8,032 nucleotides of DNA from Micropepsaceae bacterium (GTDB lineage Bacteria; Pseudomonadota; Alphaproteobacteria; Micropepsales; Micropepsaceae), in the NCBI GenBank assembly GCA_025450355.1, contig JANWHR010000108.1, positions 1 to 8,032 on the forward strand, given 5' to 3'. The notes below the pieces were generated by a model. It was not told where the DNA came from and ran no database searches. It saw nothing but the letters and a program-made list of their open reading frames with translations. A program made the position numbers and the translations under genes. Below, in pieces: positions 1 through 7,066 of this stretch. Positions within the stretch are counted from its first letter, which is position 1. The number at the start of each line of letters is the position of its first letter.

Positions 1-1829
1 AGGCGCTTCGCGGGCCGTACAACGATCAAATCATACAGCTCGTCGAAATACCATTTGTGATAAAGAAAGACGTAGAGCATCCCCTGTTTCGCGGCCATTG
101 CGGGCGGCAGTTCGGGATGCAGCACATAGTAATACCAGGCGATCGCAAAACCGGCGATGGTGAGCAGGATGGGCGCAATCTCCACCGGCCACGGCACTTC
201 GCGCGCGGCTCCCGGAGCGCCGGCAATGGCCGCAACGCTGCTGTGCCAGAACCCGGAAGCAGCCTCACCAACGAACGATCCCTGGAACAGGCCGCCCGCA
301 ATCAGTGCCCCCACCGCCAGCACGAACAGCGGCGCCAGCATCGTCCAATAGGGTTCATGGACCGATTCAAGCTTCACGGGATGTCCGTGCGCATGATCGC
401 CGTGCGGCTCATCATGCGCGTGTGCCGCCGCATCCGCATGGGGAAGTTCACCAGCCTCTCCGCCGCGGTAGCGGCCGTGGAAGGTCATCAGGAACTGCCG
501 CCAGGAATAGAACGAGGTCATCAGCGCGGCGGACAAGGTCAGAATAAAAGCATAGGTGCCAATGCCCGTGCCCGCCTGATAGGTCGCATTGATGATGCCG
601 TCTTTCGAGTAGAACCCTGACGCGCCGATGCCCACAAACGGAATGCCAACTCCGGTCAATGCCAGATTGCCGATCAGCATCATCGTCCAGGTGTACGGAA
701 TCCGCCCCGCGATACCGCCCATCTTCCGCATGTCCTGTTCGTGATGCATGGCGGTGATGACCGAACCCGCGCTCAGGAACAGCAGCGCCTTGAAAAAGGC
801 GTGGGTGAAGAGATGGAACATGGCGGCGCCATAGGCCGAGACACCCGCCGCCGCGAACATGTAACCGAGCTGCGAACAGGTCGAATAGGCGATCACGCGT
901 TTGATGTCGTTCTGGAACAGTCCGACGGAAGCGGCAAAGAATGCCGTGGTTGCGCCAATAAATGCCACGACCGCCAGCGCGACCGGCGCCTGCTGAAACA
1001 GCGGCGAACAGCGGCAGACCAGAAACACACCTGCCGTCACCATGGTCGCGGCATGGATCAGGGCCGAAACGGGAGTCGGGCCTTCCATGGCATCGGGCAG
1101 CCAGGTGTGCAGCCCGATTTGCGCCGATTTTCCCATGGCGCCGATGAACAGCAGGATGCAGATCGTGGTGAGGATATCGACGGAGTGGCCTGCGAAGATG
1201 AAAGACTTGCCCGCAAACATCGGCGCCGCGGCAAATACCCGGTCAAAATCCAGCGTACCAAATATGAAAAACACGCCGAAAATGCCCAGCGCAAAGCCGA
1301 AGTCGCCGATCCGATTGACCACGAAGGCCTTGATCGCAGCCGCATTGGCCGACGGCCGCCGGTACCAGAAACCAATCAGCAGGTAGGACGCGAGACCGAC
1401 CCCTTCCCAGCCAAAGAAAAGCTGCAGGAAGTCGTTCGACGTCACCAGCATCAGCATGGCGAAGGTGAACAGCGACAAATAGGAAAAGAAACGCGACCGG
1501 CTGTCGTCGTCATGCATGTAGCCGATCGAATAGAAGTGCACGAGCGCCGACACCCCCGTCACGACCACCAGCATGACCGCCGTCAGGCTGTCGATGCGCA
1601 GCGTCCAGGCGACATCGAGCATTCCAGACGAGATCCAGGGAAACAGGGGGATAATATGATCGTGGCCGAGATAGGCGGTGTCATAGAAAACGTAACAGGA
1701 CAGCAGGGCTGAAACGAAGAGCAGCGCCGTTGTGACCACTTCCGAGGCGCGCGCCCCAATCACCGGGCCGAGCAGCCCTGCGATCAGCGCACCGATGATC
1801 GGCAGAAAGACAATCCCCCCGTAAAGCAT
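1..1829 (-). CDS. nuoL: NADH-quinone oxidoreductase subunit L (partial, 3' end missing)
   Basis: This is the distal antiporter-like subunit of the complex I membrane arm, an integral inner-membrane proton channel. I translated it by hand from ATG at 1829-1827 (MLYGGIVFLPIIGALIAGLL) and found no stop to base 1, giving about 609 residues. The family is usually somewhat longer, so a C-terminal piece is missing. Family hallmarks are FFGWEGVGLASYLLIGFWY, with E142 matching the essential Glu144 of E. coli; GAMGKSAQ, with K234 matching Lys229; the DAMEGPTPVSALIHAATMVT signature; and FYSKDGI, with K409 matching the Lys399 region. The visible end reads WYFDELYDLIVVRPAKR, close to the lateral-helix region. 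Residues 464-483 form a histidine-rich loop with seven His. The gene starts 8 bases after the nuoK stop. A purine-rich GAAGGG lies 12 bases upstream of the start, a slightly long spacing. Identity is very secure. Confidence 0.97.
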   Translation of the reverse strand, partial: MLYGGIVFLPIIGALIAGLLGPVIGARASEVVTTALLFVSALLSCYVFYDTAYLGHDHIIPLFPWISSGMLDVAWTLRIDSLTAVMLVVVTGVSALVHFYSIGYMHDDDSRSRFFSYLSLFTFAMLMLVTSNDFLQLFFGWEGVGLASYLLIGFWYRRPSANAAAIKAFVVNRIGDFGFALGIFGVFFIFGTLDFDRVFAAAPMFAGKSFIFAGHSVDILTTICILLFIGAMGKSAQIGLHTWLPDAMEGPTPVSALIHAATMVTAGVFLVCRCSPLFQQAPVALAVVAFIGATTAFFAASVGLFQNDIKRVIAYSTCSQLGYMFAAAGVSAYGAAMFHLFTHAFFKALLFLSAGSVITAMHHEQDMRKMGGIAGRIPYTWTMMLIGNLALTGVGIPFVGIGASGFYSKDGIINATYQAGTGIGTYAFILTLSAALMTSFYSWRQFLMTFHGRYRGGEAGELPHADAAAHAHDEPHGDHAHGHPVKLESVHEPYWTMLAPLFVLAVGALIAGGLFQGSFVGEAASGFWHSSVAAIAGAPGAAREVPWPVEIAPILLTIAGFAIAWYYYVLHPELPPAMAAKQGMLYVFLYHKWYFDELYDLIVVRPAKR

Positions 1830-1837
1830 CGGCCGGA

Positions 1838-2146
1838 CTAGCCCTTCATCATGTTGATCGTATCGACGGCAATCGTACCGCGATTGCGGAAATAGGCGAC
1901 AAGAATGGCAAGCCCGATTGCCGCCTCCGCCGCCGCGACTGTCAGGACAAACAGCGCGAAGACCTGTCCCGTCAGGTTCCCCAGATAGACCGAAAAGGAG
2001 ACGAGGTTGATGTTCACCGCAAGCAGAATCAATTCGATCGACATCAGGATGATGATGACGTTCTTCCGGTTGATGAAAATGCCGAAAACGCCGATCGTAA
2101 ACAGCAGCGCCGCAAGGATCAGGTAGTGCGACAAGCCGATGGTCAT
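1838..2146 (-). CDS. nuoK: NADH-quinone oxidoreductase subunit K
   Basis: This is a small MrpC-like membrane subunit of complex I (ND4L homologue) that contributes to the proton path between NuoJ and the antiporter-like subunits. It has 102 residues, normal for the family, and three hydrophobic helices. The buried glutamates expected for proton transfer are present: E38 in ILMSIELILLAVNINLV (E. coli Glu36) and E74 in VAAAEAAIGLAILVAYFR (E. coli Glu72). The frame stays open far upstream through nuoJ, but that extension reads as a shadow of nuoJ. The true start is the ATG at 2146-2144 giving MTIGLSHYLILAALLF, as in other NuoK proteins. This ATG overlaps the nuoJ TGA as ATGA, so translation is probably coupled to nuoJ; no strong Shine-Dalgarno is visible. 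It ends with TAG at 1838-1840, 8 bases before nuoL. Confidence 0.97.
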   Translation of the reverse strand: MTIGLSHYLILAALLFTIGVFGIFINRKNVIIILMSIELILLAVNINLVSFSVYLGNLTGQVFALFVLTVAAAEAAIGLAILVAYFRNRGTIAVDTINMMKG

Positions 2147-2745
2147 GTCACGCCCTGCCCCGGTTTTACCTCCAGCAGTTCGATGGCTTCCGCAGGCACG
2201 CGCCTGACCTGGTTGCGGATCGATTGGCGCTTGACACCCGGCTTGTGCCGCAACGTCAGGACAATAGCGCCGATCATCGCCACGAGCAGGATCAGCCCTG
2301 CCGTCTGGAAATAAAAGATGTAGTCCGTATAGATAATCCGTCCCAGCGATTCGGTGTTGCTGATGCCCGGCATGGTCGCCGACGGCGTCGTGGCAGGCCC
2401 GGCGGTCGCCCAGCCGAGGAATACGACCACCAACTCGCTGATGATGACCAGCCCGGCCAATGCTCCGATGGGAAGATATTGCATGAAGCCCGCGCGCAGG
2501 GCCGCGAAATCGATGTCGAGCATCATGACCACAAAAAGAAACAGGACGGCCACCGCGCCGACATAGACGATCACCAGAATCCAGGCGAGAAATTCCGCGC
2601 CAAGCAGCACAAACAGCGCCGCCGCGTTCAGAAAGGCGAGAATGAGAAACAGCACCGAATGAACCGGATTGCGGGCAGCAATCACCATCAGCGCCGAGAA
2701 GATGATCACGGCCGCAAAAACGTAAAATGCAATCGCCTGCCACAT
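2143..2745 (-). CDS. nuoJ: NADH-quinone oxidoreductase subunit J
   Basis: This is a membrane-arm subunit of complex I (ND6 homologue) next to the quinone module. It has 200 residues and five predicted membrane helices. The signature block NPVHSVLFLILAFLNAAALF occupies residues 26-45. It is followed by EFLAWILVIVYVGAVAVLFLF at 51-71, which contains the conserved third helix where a pi-bulge forms in solved structures. A loop at about 112-135 is rich in Ala, Thr and Pro and likely faces the periplasm. The last helix (about 143-166) leads to a basic cytoplasmic tail of about 30 residues, somewhat longer than in E. coli. The start ATG at 2745-2743 (MWQAIAFYVF) has an AGGTGA Shine-Dalgarno 9 bases upstream, inside the end of nuoI. 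The stop overlaps the nuoK start by 4 bases. Confidence 0.96.
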   Translation of the reverse strand: MWQAIAFYVFAAVIIFSALMVIAARNPVHSVLFLILAFLNAAALFVLLGAEFLAWILVIVYVGAVAVLFLFVVMMLDIDFAALRAGFMQYLPIGALAGLVIISELVVVFLGWATAGPATTPSATMPGISNTESLGRIIYTDYIFYFQTAGLILLVAMIGAIVLTLRHKPGVKRQSIRNQVRRVPAEAIELLEVKPGQGVT

Positions 2746-2754
2746 ATCTGACGG

Positions 2755-2760
2755 TCACCT
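2755..2760 (-). promoter_or_regulatory. Ribosome binding site of nuoJ, overlapping the nuoI stop codon
   Basis: The minus strand reads TAGGTGA, in which the first bases are the nuoI stop codon (TAG, 2761-2759) and AGGTGA is a good Shine-Dalgarno match 9 bases before the nuoJ ATG. It supports the chosen nuoJ start and suggests that ribosomes finishing nuoI feed nuoJ initiation. Confidence 0.7.
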
Positions 2761-3247
2761 ACCGGTACGGAGCATCCAGTTCGAGATTTTTCGCCAATTC
2801 CACTTCCCACCGGTCGCCATTCGCCAGCAGTCGCGTCTTGTCGTAATACAGTTCCTCGCGGGTTTCGGTGGAAAAATCGATGTTCGGCCCTTCGACAATC
2901 GCGTCCACCGGACATGCTTCCTCGCAAAGACCGCAATAAATGCACTTGGTCATATCAATGTCATAGCGCGTAGTCCGGCGGCTTCCGTCATCGCGCGGCT
3001 CGGCTTCGATGATGATGCATTGTGCCGGACAGACCGCCTCGCACAGCTTGCATGCGATGCAACGCTCTTCACCGGAAGGATAACGCCGCAATGCGTGCTC
3101 GCCGCGAAAACGCGGCGAAAGCGGCCCGCGCTCGAACGGGAAATTCACCGTCTTTTTCGGCGCGAAGAAATATCTGAGCCCCACGTAAAATCCTACGACC
3201 AGGTCCCACAGGAAAATCGAACGCGCCGAACGGTCGAGCCAGGCCAT
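2759..3247 (-). CDS. nuoI: NADH-quinone oxidoreductase subunit I (2x[4Fe-4S])
   Basis: This is the TYKY/PSST-side ferredoxin-like subunit that carries clusters N6a and N6b and passes electrons toward N2 and quinone. It is a peripheral subunit anchored on the cytoplasmic face. It has 162 residues, the usual length for alphaproteobacteria. An amphipathic N-terminal stretch (SIFLWDLVVGFYVGLRYFF) precedes the ferredoxin fold. The two cluster motifs are C63-x2-C66-x2-C69-x3-C73 and C102-x2-C105-x2-C108-x3-C112, each followed by Pro as expected. An additional Cys at 77 replaces the Ala common in mitochondrial-type homologues (PAQAI). E. coli NuoI also has a Cys at the equivalent place as I recall it, so this is tolerated. 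The start ATG at 3247-3245 has GAAGGG 4 bases upstream, a short spacing. It lies 11 bases after nuoH and 13 before nuoJ. Confidence 0.97.
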   Translation of the reverse strand: MAWLDRSARSIFLWDLVVGFYVGLRYFFAPKKTVNFPFERGPLSPRFRGEHALRRYPSGEERCIACKLCEAVCPAQCIIIEAEPRDDGSRRTTRYDIDMTKCIYCGLCEEACPVDAIVEGPNIDFSTETREELYYDKTRLLANGDRWEVELAKNLELDAPYR

Positions 3248-3258
3248 GTCACCCTTCG

Positions 3259-4299
3259 TTATGAAATCCGCCCAATGGCAAACAGATAGCCGGCCGAGAT
3301 CAGCACCCAGGCGAGAGAAATCGGCAGAAACACCTTCCAGCCCAACCGCATCAACTGGTCATAGCGGTAGCGCGGCACAATTGCCTTCACCATGGCGAAC
3401 AGGAAGAAAAAGAACCAGATCTTCAGCAGCAGCCAGATCACACCGGGCACGACGTTCAGCGGCCAAATGTCCACCACCGGTAGCCAGCCGCCAAAGAACA
3501 GGATGGAGGCCATCGCGCACATCAGCACGACGTTGAGATATTCGCCGCACATGAACAGCAGATAGGGCGTGGAAGAATATTCCACGGCAAAACCCGCCAC
3601 CAGTTCGGATTCCGCTTCCGGAAGATCGAACGGCGGACGATTGGTTTCGGCGAGCGCCGACACGAAGAACAGGATGAACATCGGAAACAGCGGCGAAATC
3701 ACGAACCAGTGCCGGATATCGGGCGCCTGTGCCCGCACGATGGCGGACAGGTTCAGCGAGCCCGCGAACAGCAGAACGGTGATCAGGATGAAACCGATGG
3801 AGACTTCATAGGACACCATCTGCGCGGCCGAACGCAGCGAACCGAGGAAGGCGTATTTCGAATTGGATGCCCATCCCCCCATGATGATGCCGTAAACGCC
3901 GAGCGACGAAATGGCGAAGAGATACAGAATCCCGACGTTGATGTCGGCCACCACCCAGCCCGGGTTGAGCGGAACGACCGCCCAGGCCGCGAGCGCAAGC
4001 GTAAACGCAACCAACGGCGCAAGCAGGAATACGCCCTTGTTCGCCCCCGCCGGCACCACCGCTTCCTTCAGCACGAATTTGATGAAATCGGCAAAGCTCT
4101 GCAGCAGGCCGAAGGCCCCCACCACATTGGGTCCCCGGCGGATCTGCACCGCCGCCCAGACTTTGCGGTCGAACAGCAGCAGGAATGCAAGCATCACCAG
4201 CAGCGCAACGCTGAGAATGACGATGAACACGGACTGCGAGATCAACCAGGCCGCGGCATAGGGAAGCCCCAGGGACTGCAACCACGGCGTCAGCAGCAT
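3259..4299 (-). CDS. nuoH: NADH-quinone oxidoreductase subunit H
   Basis: This is the ND1 homologue, the membrane subunit forming the quinone-binding chamber and the link between hydrophilic and membrane arms. It has 346 residues and about eight or nine membrane helices, normal for the family. Signatures are DRKVWAAVQIRRGPNVVGAF at 44-63 and the charged quinone-site loop ALAETNRPPFDLPEAESELV at 215-234, followed by EYSSTPYLLFMCGEY. The frame stays open upstream to 4416 inside nuoG, but those residues overlap nuoG coding and look nothing like NuoH. I therefore chose ATG at 4299-4297 (MLLTPWLQSLGLPYAAAWLI), the only Met before the first helix. Its Shine-Dalgarno is weak (CGGA 7 bases upstream). 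It is separated from nuoG by 43 AT-rich bases, the widest gap in the operon, and from nuoI by 11. Confidence 0.96.
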   Translation of the reverse strand: MLLTPWLQSLGLPYAAAWLISQSVFIVILSVALLVMLAFLLLFDRKVWAAVQIRRGPNVVGAFGLLQSFADFIKFVLKEAVVPAGANKGVFLLAPLVAFTLALAAWAVVPLNPGWVVADINVGILYLFAISSLGVYGIIMGGWASNSKYAFLGSLRSAAQMVSYEVSIGFILITVLLFAGSLNLSAIVRAQAPDIRHWFVISPLFPMFILFFVSALAETNRPPFDLPEAESELVAGFAVEYSSTPYLLFMCGEYLNVVLMCAMASILFFGGWLPVVDIWPLNVVPGVIWLLLKIWFFFFLFAMVKAIVPRYRYDQLMRLGWKVFLPISLAWVLISAGYLFAIGRIS

Positions 4300-4342
4300 G
4301 GTGCAGTCCGTTCGGAAAAAATTCTCTTGTCCAAAATCAAAC
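4300..4342 (-). other. AT-rich nuoG-nuoH intergenic spacer
   Basis: This 43-base spacer is the longest non-coding stretch in the window. It is visibly richer in A and T than the flanking genes. It holds a short inverted pair (TCCG-AA-CGGA on the minus strand), but the T run comes before rather than after it, so it is not a rho-independent terminator for this operon. I see no promoter I would defend. Confidence 0.5.
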
Positions 4343-6466
4343 TCACTCTGCCGCCATCCTGCCTGGGTTGACGAACATCCGGGAACATTCGGCCATGGTG
4401 GTACTGGCGCGGGCAATCGCGTTCGTCAAATAATAATCGTCGATTGCAGACTTGAGGGGCAGATCGGGATCGATTTTCCCCGGCGTTCCGATTTTTTCCC
4501 AGACAGCCGGATCGGCGCCCGGAGAGACCGGCAGAGACCCACGCTGCGCGAAATGCGGCGCGTCCGCAATGATCGCAGACCTGAGCGATTCCAAATCGTT
4601 GTAAGGCAGAGCCTGTCCAAGCGCCCCGGAAAGCGCGCGCAGAACCGCCCAGTCTTCCCGCGCATCTCCCGGCGGGAAGCTTGCCCGCTCGGCAAGCTGC
4701 ACCCGGCCCTCGGAATTGACATAAAGTCCCGATTTTTCCGTGTAAGCCGCGCCGGGCAAAACGATATCCGCACGGCTCGCGCCTGCATCGCCATGGCTGC
4801 CCTGGTAGATGACAAAGGCACGCCCGAAACGGCTCATGTCAAGTTCATCCGCGCCGAGCAGATAGACGAGGTCAATTTCGCCGCTCGCCGCCCCATTGAG
4901 AATTCCTGCGACATCGCGCCCGCCACTTTCCGGCAGAAAATCGAGGTCGAGCGCGCCCACGCGCGCGGCGGCGGTGTGCAACACGTTGAACCCGTTCCAA
5001 CCGCCTTCCGCCAGCGATCCGGGCGGGCCAATCATGCCGGTTTGGGACGCGATTTGGGCAGCCTGCGCGAGAATGGCGGCGCCATCGGACCGCGCCAAAG
5101 CGCCCTGCCCCACAATCAGCATGGGACGTTTGGCATCCTTGAGCACCCGCGCGAATGCATGATCGCCGGAAGCGATCTGCTCCAGAAGACCGGCGCCCTC
5201 GCCCAACTGCTGATAAGGATAGGTCAGATCCGGCGGCATGCCGATATTGCCGACGCGCAGATTGCCATAGAGCCAGGTCTTGCGGATGCGCGCATTCAGG
5301 ACCGGCGCTTCCCGGCGTGGATTGGTTCCGATCAGCAGCAGCACATCCGCCGCTTCAACTCCCGCAAAGCCGCTATTGAACAGATAGCCCTGTCGCGGGC
5401 TGCGCGCGATTTTCGCGCCATCCTGCCGGCAATCGAGATGGCGCACACCGAGGCCCCGCATCAGGTCCTTCAGCGCCTTGATTTCCTCGGCGGCAGCAAG
5501 ATCTCCCGCGATCGCTGCAATCTGGTCCGCCGGTGTCGCCTTCAGCTTGCCGGCCGCAAGCCCAAGCGCCTGATTCCAGGTTGCGCGCTCAAGCCGCCCG
5601 TTCTGCCGGATGTAAGGCTGATCCAGCCGCTGGCGCCGCAGTCCGTCCCAGATAAAGCGCGACTTGTCGCCCAGCCATTCCTCATTGATCGCTTCGTTCA
5701 CGCGCGGCAGAATTCGCATCACTTCGCGCCCGCGCGAATCCACCCGGATGTTGCAACCCATCGCATCCATCACGTCGATGGATTCCGTTTTGCGCAGCTC
5801 CCAGGACCGGGCGGTGAAGGAATAGGGTTTTGACAGCAATGCACCCACGGGGCACAGGTCGATCACATTCCCCGACAGTTCCGACGCGATCGCCTGCTGC
5901 AGATAGGTCGTGATTTCCATATCCTCGCCGCGGCCCGTCGCGCCGAGGTCCGGAACGCCGGCGACTTCGGTGGCGAAGCGGATGCAGCGCGTGCAATGAA
6001 TGCAGCGGTTCATGCTGGTCTTCACCAGCGGGCCCATATATTTGTCTTCGACCGCCCGTTTGAACTCTCGATAGCGCGTGAACGCAGCGCGTCCATAAGC
6101 CATCGCCTGATCCTGCAAATCGCATTCGCCGCCCTGGTCGCAAATCGGACAATCCAGCGGATGATTGATCAGCAGGAATTCCATCACCCCCTCGCGCGCG
6201 CGGCGCGCGACCGGCGACTTGGTGTTGATCTTCGCGGGCGTGCCGTCGCGATTGGGCGGGATGTCGCGCACCTGCAATGCGCAGGACGCCTGCGGCTTGG
6301 GTGAGCCGACCCATTCCACCAGGCACATGCGGCAGTTGCCGGCGATGGAGAGCCGCTCGTGATAGCAGAAGCGCGGAATCTCGGCCCCGGCCAGCTCGCA
6401 GGCCTGAAGCAAAGTCAGCGAGGGATCGGCGTCAATCTCGTGGCCGTCGATAATCAGCTTGGTCAT
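4343..6466 (-). CDS. nuoG: NADH-quinone oxidoreductase subunit G (iron-sulfur, molybdopterin-oxidoreductase-like)
   Basis: This is the largest peripheral-arm subunit; it relays electrons from the NuoE/F module toward NuoI. It has 707 residues, close to alphaproteobacterial homologues and shorter than the E. coli type. The N-terminal 2Fe-2S domain has C34, C45, C48 and C62 (cluster N1b). The HPLDCPICDQGGECDLQD motif supplies H102, C106, C109 and C115 (N5). C155, C158, C161 and C205 bind N4. The next segment (TESIDVMDAMGCNIRVDSRG) shows no second CxxCxxxC set, so cluster N7 is absent. The rest is a degenerate molybdopterin-oxidoreductase fold with no cofactor-binding signature that I recognise. 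The ATG at 6466-6464 gives MTKLIIDGHEI, the expected start. No convincing Shine-Dalgarno precedes it, and the upstream stop is only 12 bases away, so translational coupling is likely. Confidence 0.97.
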   Translation of the reverse strand: MTKLIIDGHEIDADPSLTLLQACELAGAEIPRFCYHERLSIAGNCRMCLVEWVGSPKPQASCALQVRDIPPNRDGTPAKINTKSPVARRAREGVMEFLLINHPLDCPICDQGGECDLQDQAMAYGRAAFTRYREFKRAVEDKYMGPLVKTSMNRCIHCTRCIRFATEVAGVPDLGATGRGEDMEITTYLQQAIASELSGNVIDLCPVGALLSKPYSFTARSWELRKTESIDVMDAMGCNIRVDSRGREVMRILPRVNEAINEEWLGDKSRFIWDGLRRQRLDQPYIRQNGRLERATWNQALGLAAGKLKATPADQIAAIAGDLAAAEEIKALKDLMRGLGVRHLDCRQDGAKIARSPRQGYLFNSGFAGVEAADVLLLIGTNPRREAPVLNARIRKTWLYGNLRVGNIGMPPDLTYPYQQLGEGAGLLEQIASGDHAFARVLKDAKRPMLIVGQGALARSDGAAILAQAAQIASQTGMIGPPGSLAEGGWNGFNVLHTAAARVGALDLDFLPESGGRDVAGILNGAASGEIDLVYLLGADELDMSRFGRAFVIYQGSHGDAGASRADIVLPGAAYTEKSGLYVNSEGRVQLAERASFPPGDAREDWAVLRALSGALGQALPYNDLESLRSAIIADAPHFAQRGSLPVSPGADPAVWEKIGTPGKIDPDLPLKSAIDDYYLTNAIARASTTMAECSRMFVNPGRMAAE

Positions 6467-6478
6467 GCGGCGGCCGGA

Positions 6479-7063
6479 TCAGTTTCCATCGAGTGTGCTG
6501 GAGGGGTCATTTTGGGCAATGCAGTCATGCATCTTCAGCCAGTCATCGGATGCCGTACTGAGACAAAGCATGGCGACCTGGGCTGGCGGCATCGCCTCAC
6601 CGCCAGCCGGTGGCGCCAGAGGATCGGCATCGGGTGAAGACGGCAGTGCATCCTGCGTCAGATCGGCCGCCGGATCGGACGCCAAAGGATCCAGTGGATC
6701 GCCGGCGGGGGGATTGATCCCCTGGTCCGCCGAGGCCAATTCGGCCTGAAGCTGAATCTGTTCGAGGTCTATCCGGCCATTGCTGATGAAGCCGTTCAGC
6801 TCCAGCCACGCGCCAACGAACTCCGCAGCAGAAGTTTCATCGCCGACGCATTGCTGCAGATCCGCGCCGGTGACGCCCGCCGCCTTGCACATGTCATCGA
6901 CGCTGGGGAATTTCAGGCCCGTGCCATCTGCGTCCGTCACCTGGGCCTGTGGAGCGGCCGCGCGGTGCGGCAGCACCTTGTAATGCGTCATGCCGAATAC
7001 GGCCGCGGCGGCAAGCGCCATCACGCCCAAAACACCGCATGCGATCCAACCGGACTTCCGCAT
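6479..7063 (-). CDS. Unrecognised membrane-anchored protein with two cysteine pairs, inside the nuo operon
   Basis: I do not recognise this 194-residue protein. Residues 5-25 form one hydrophobic segment after MRK, best read as an uncleaved signal anchor or a signal peptide. That would place the remainder in the periplasm. The first module (about 52-115) contains C59-x12-C72 and a helix-like stretch ending in GRIDLEQIQLQAELA. Residues 116-162 are a likely disordered linker rich in Pro, Asp and Ala with recurring DPL. The C-terminal module holds C167-x13-C181. GGAG lies 6 bases before the ATG, overlapping the nuoF stop; the gene begins 3 bases after nuoF and ends 12 before nuoG, so it is co-transcribed with them. 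Its base composition looks like its neighbours', giving no sign of recent transfer. A complex I accessory subunit or assembly role is inference only. Rhodobacter and Paracoccus nuo operons are known to contain interspersed unknown frames, which makes such an insert plausible. Confidence 0.85.
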   Translation of the reverse strand: MRKSGWIACGVLGVMALAAAAVFGMTHYKVLPHRAAAPQAQVTDADGTGLKFPSVDDMCKAAGVTGADLQQCVGDETSAAEFVGAWLELNGFISNGRIDLEQIQLQAELASADQGINPPAGDPLDPLASDPAADLTQDALPSSPDADPLAPPAGGEAMPPAQVAMLCLSTASDDWLKMHDCIAQNDPSSTLDGN

Positions 7064-7066
7064 TTT

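Noticed and set aside
741..1712. Plus-strand open frame of about 323 codons
   Set aside because: It is antisense to nuoL, whose minus-strand translation is unambiguous. The product is charged, with Arg, His, Gln and Asp throughout and no domain I recognise.
2224..2751. Plus-strand open frame opposite nuoJ
   Set aside because: It is the complement of a hydrophobic membrane-protein gene, giving a hydrophilic His/Asp/Arg-rich translation. It has no independent evidence.
2147..2758. N-terminal extension of nuoK (the frame stays open upstream to 2758)
   Set aside because: The upstream part overlaps nuoJ in another frame and reads as low-complexity Gly/Arg/His sequence. NuoK homologues start at the internal ATG at 2146.
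4307..4320. Possible hairpin terminator between nuoG and nuoH
   Set aside because: The stem is only four base pairs with a two-base gap, too tight to form a loop. In the direction of transcription the U tract precedes it.
4300..4416. 39-residue N-terminal extension of nuoH
   Set aside because: It overlaps the nuoG C-terminus and the AT-rich spacer. NuoH proteins begin just before the first membrane helix, at the ATG at 4299.
4298..5833. Long plus-strand open frame of about 511 codons
   Set aside because: It lies entirely antisense to nuoG and the nuoH start. The minus-strand frame has full NuoG motifs, and the plus-strand translation is an Arg/Gln/His-rich product typical of the complement of GC-rich coding DNA.
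7022..7063. Lipoprotein signal in the unknown protein (Cys9)
   Set aside because: Cys9 follows only eight residues and the preceding WIA is a poor lipobox. The hydrophobic core comes after the Cys rather than before it.
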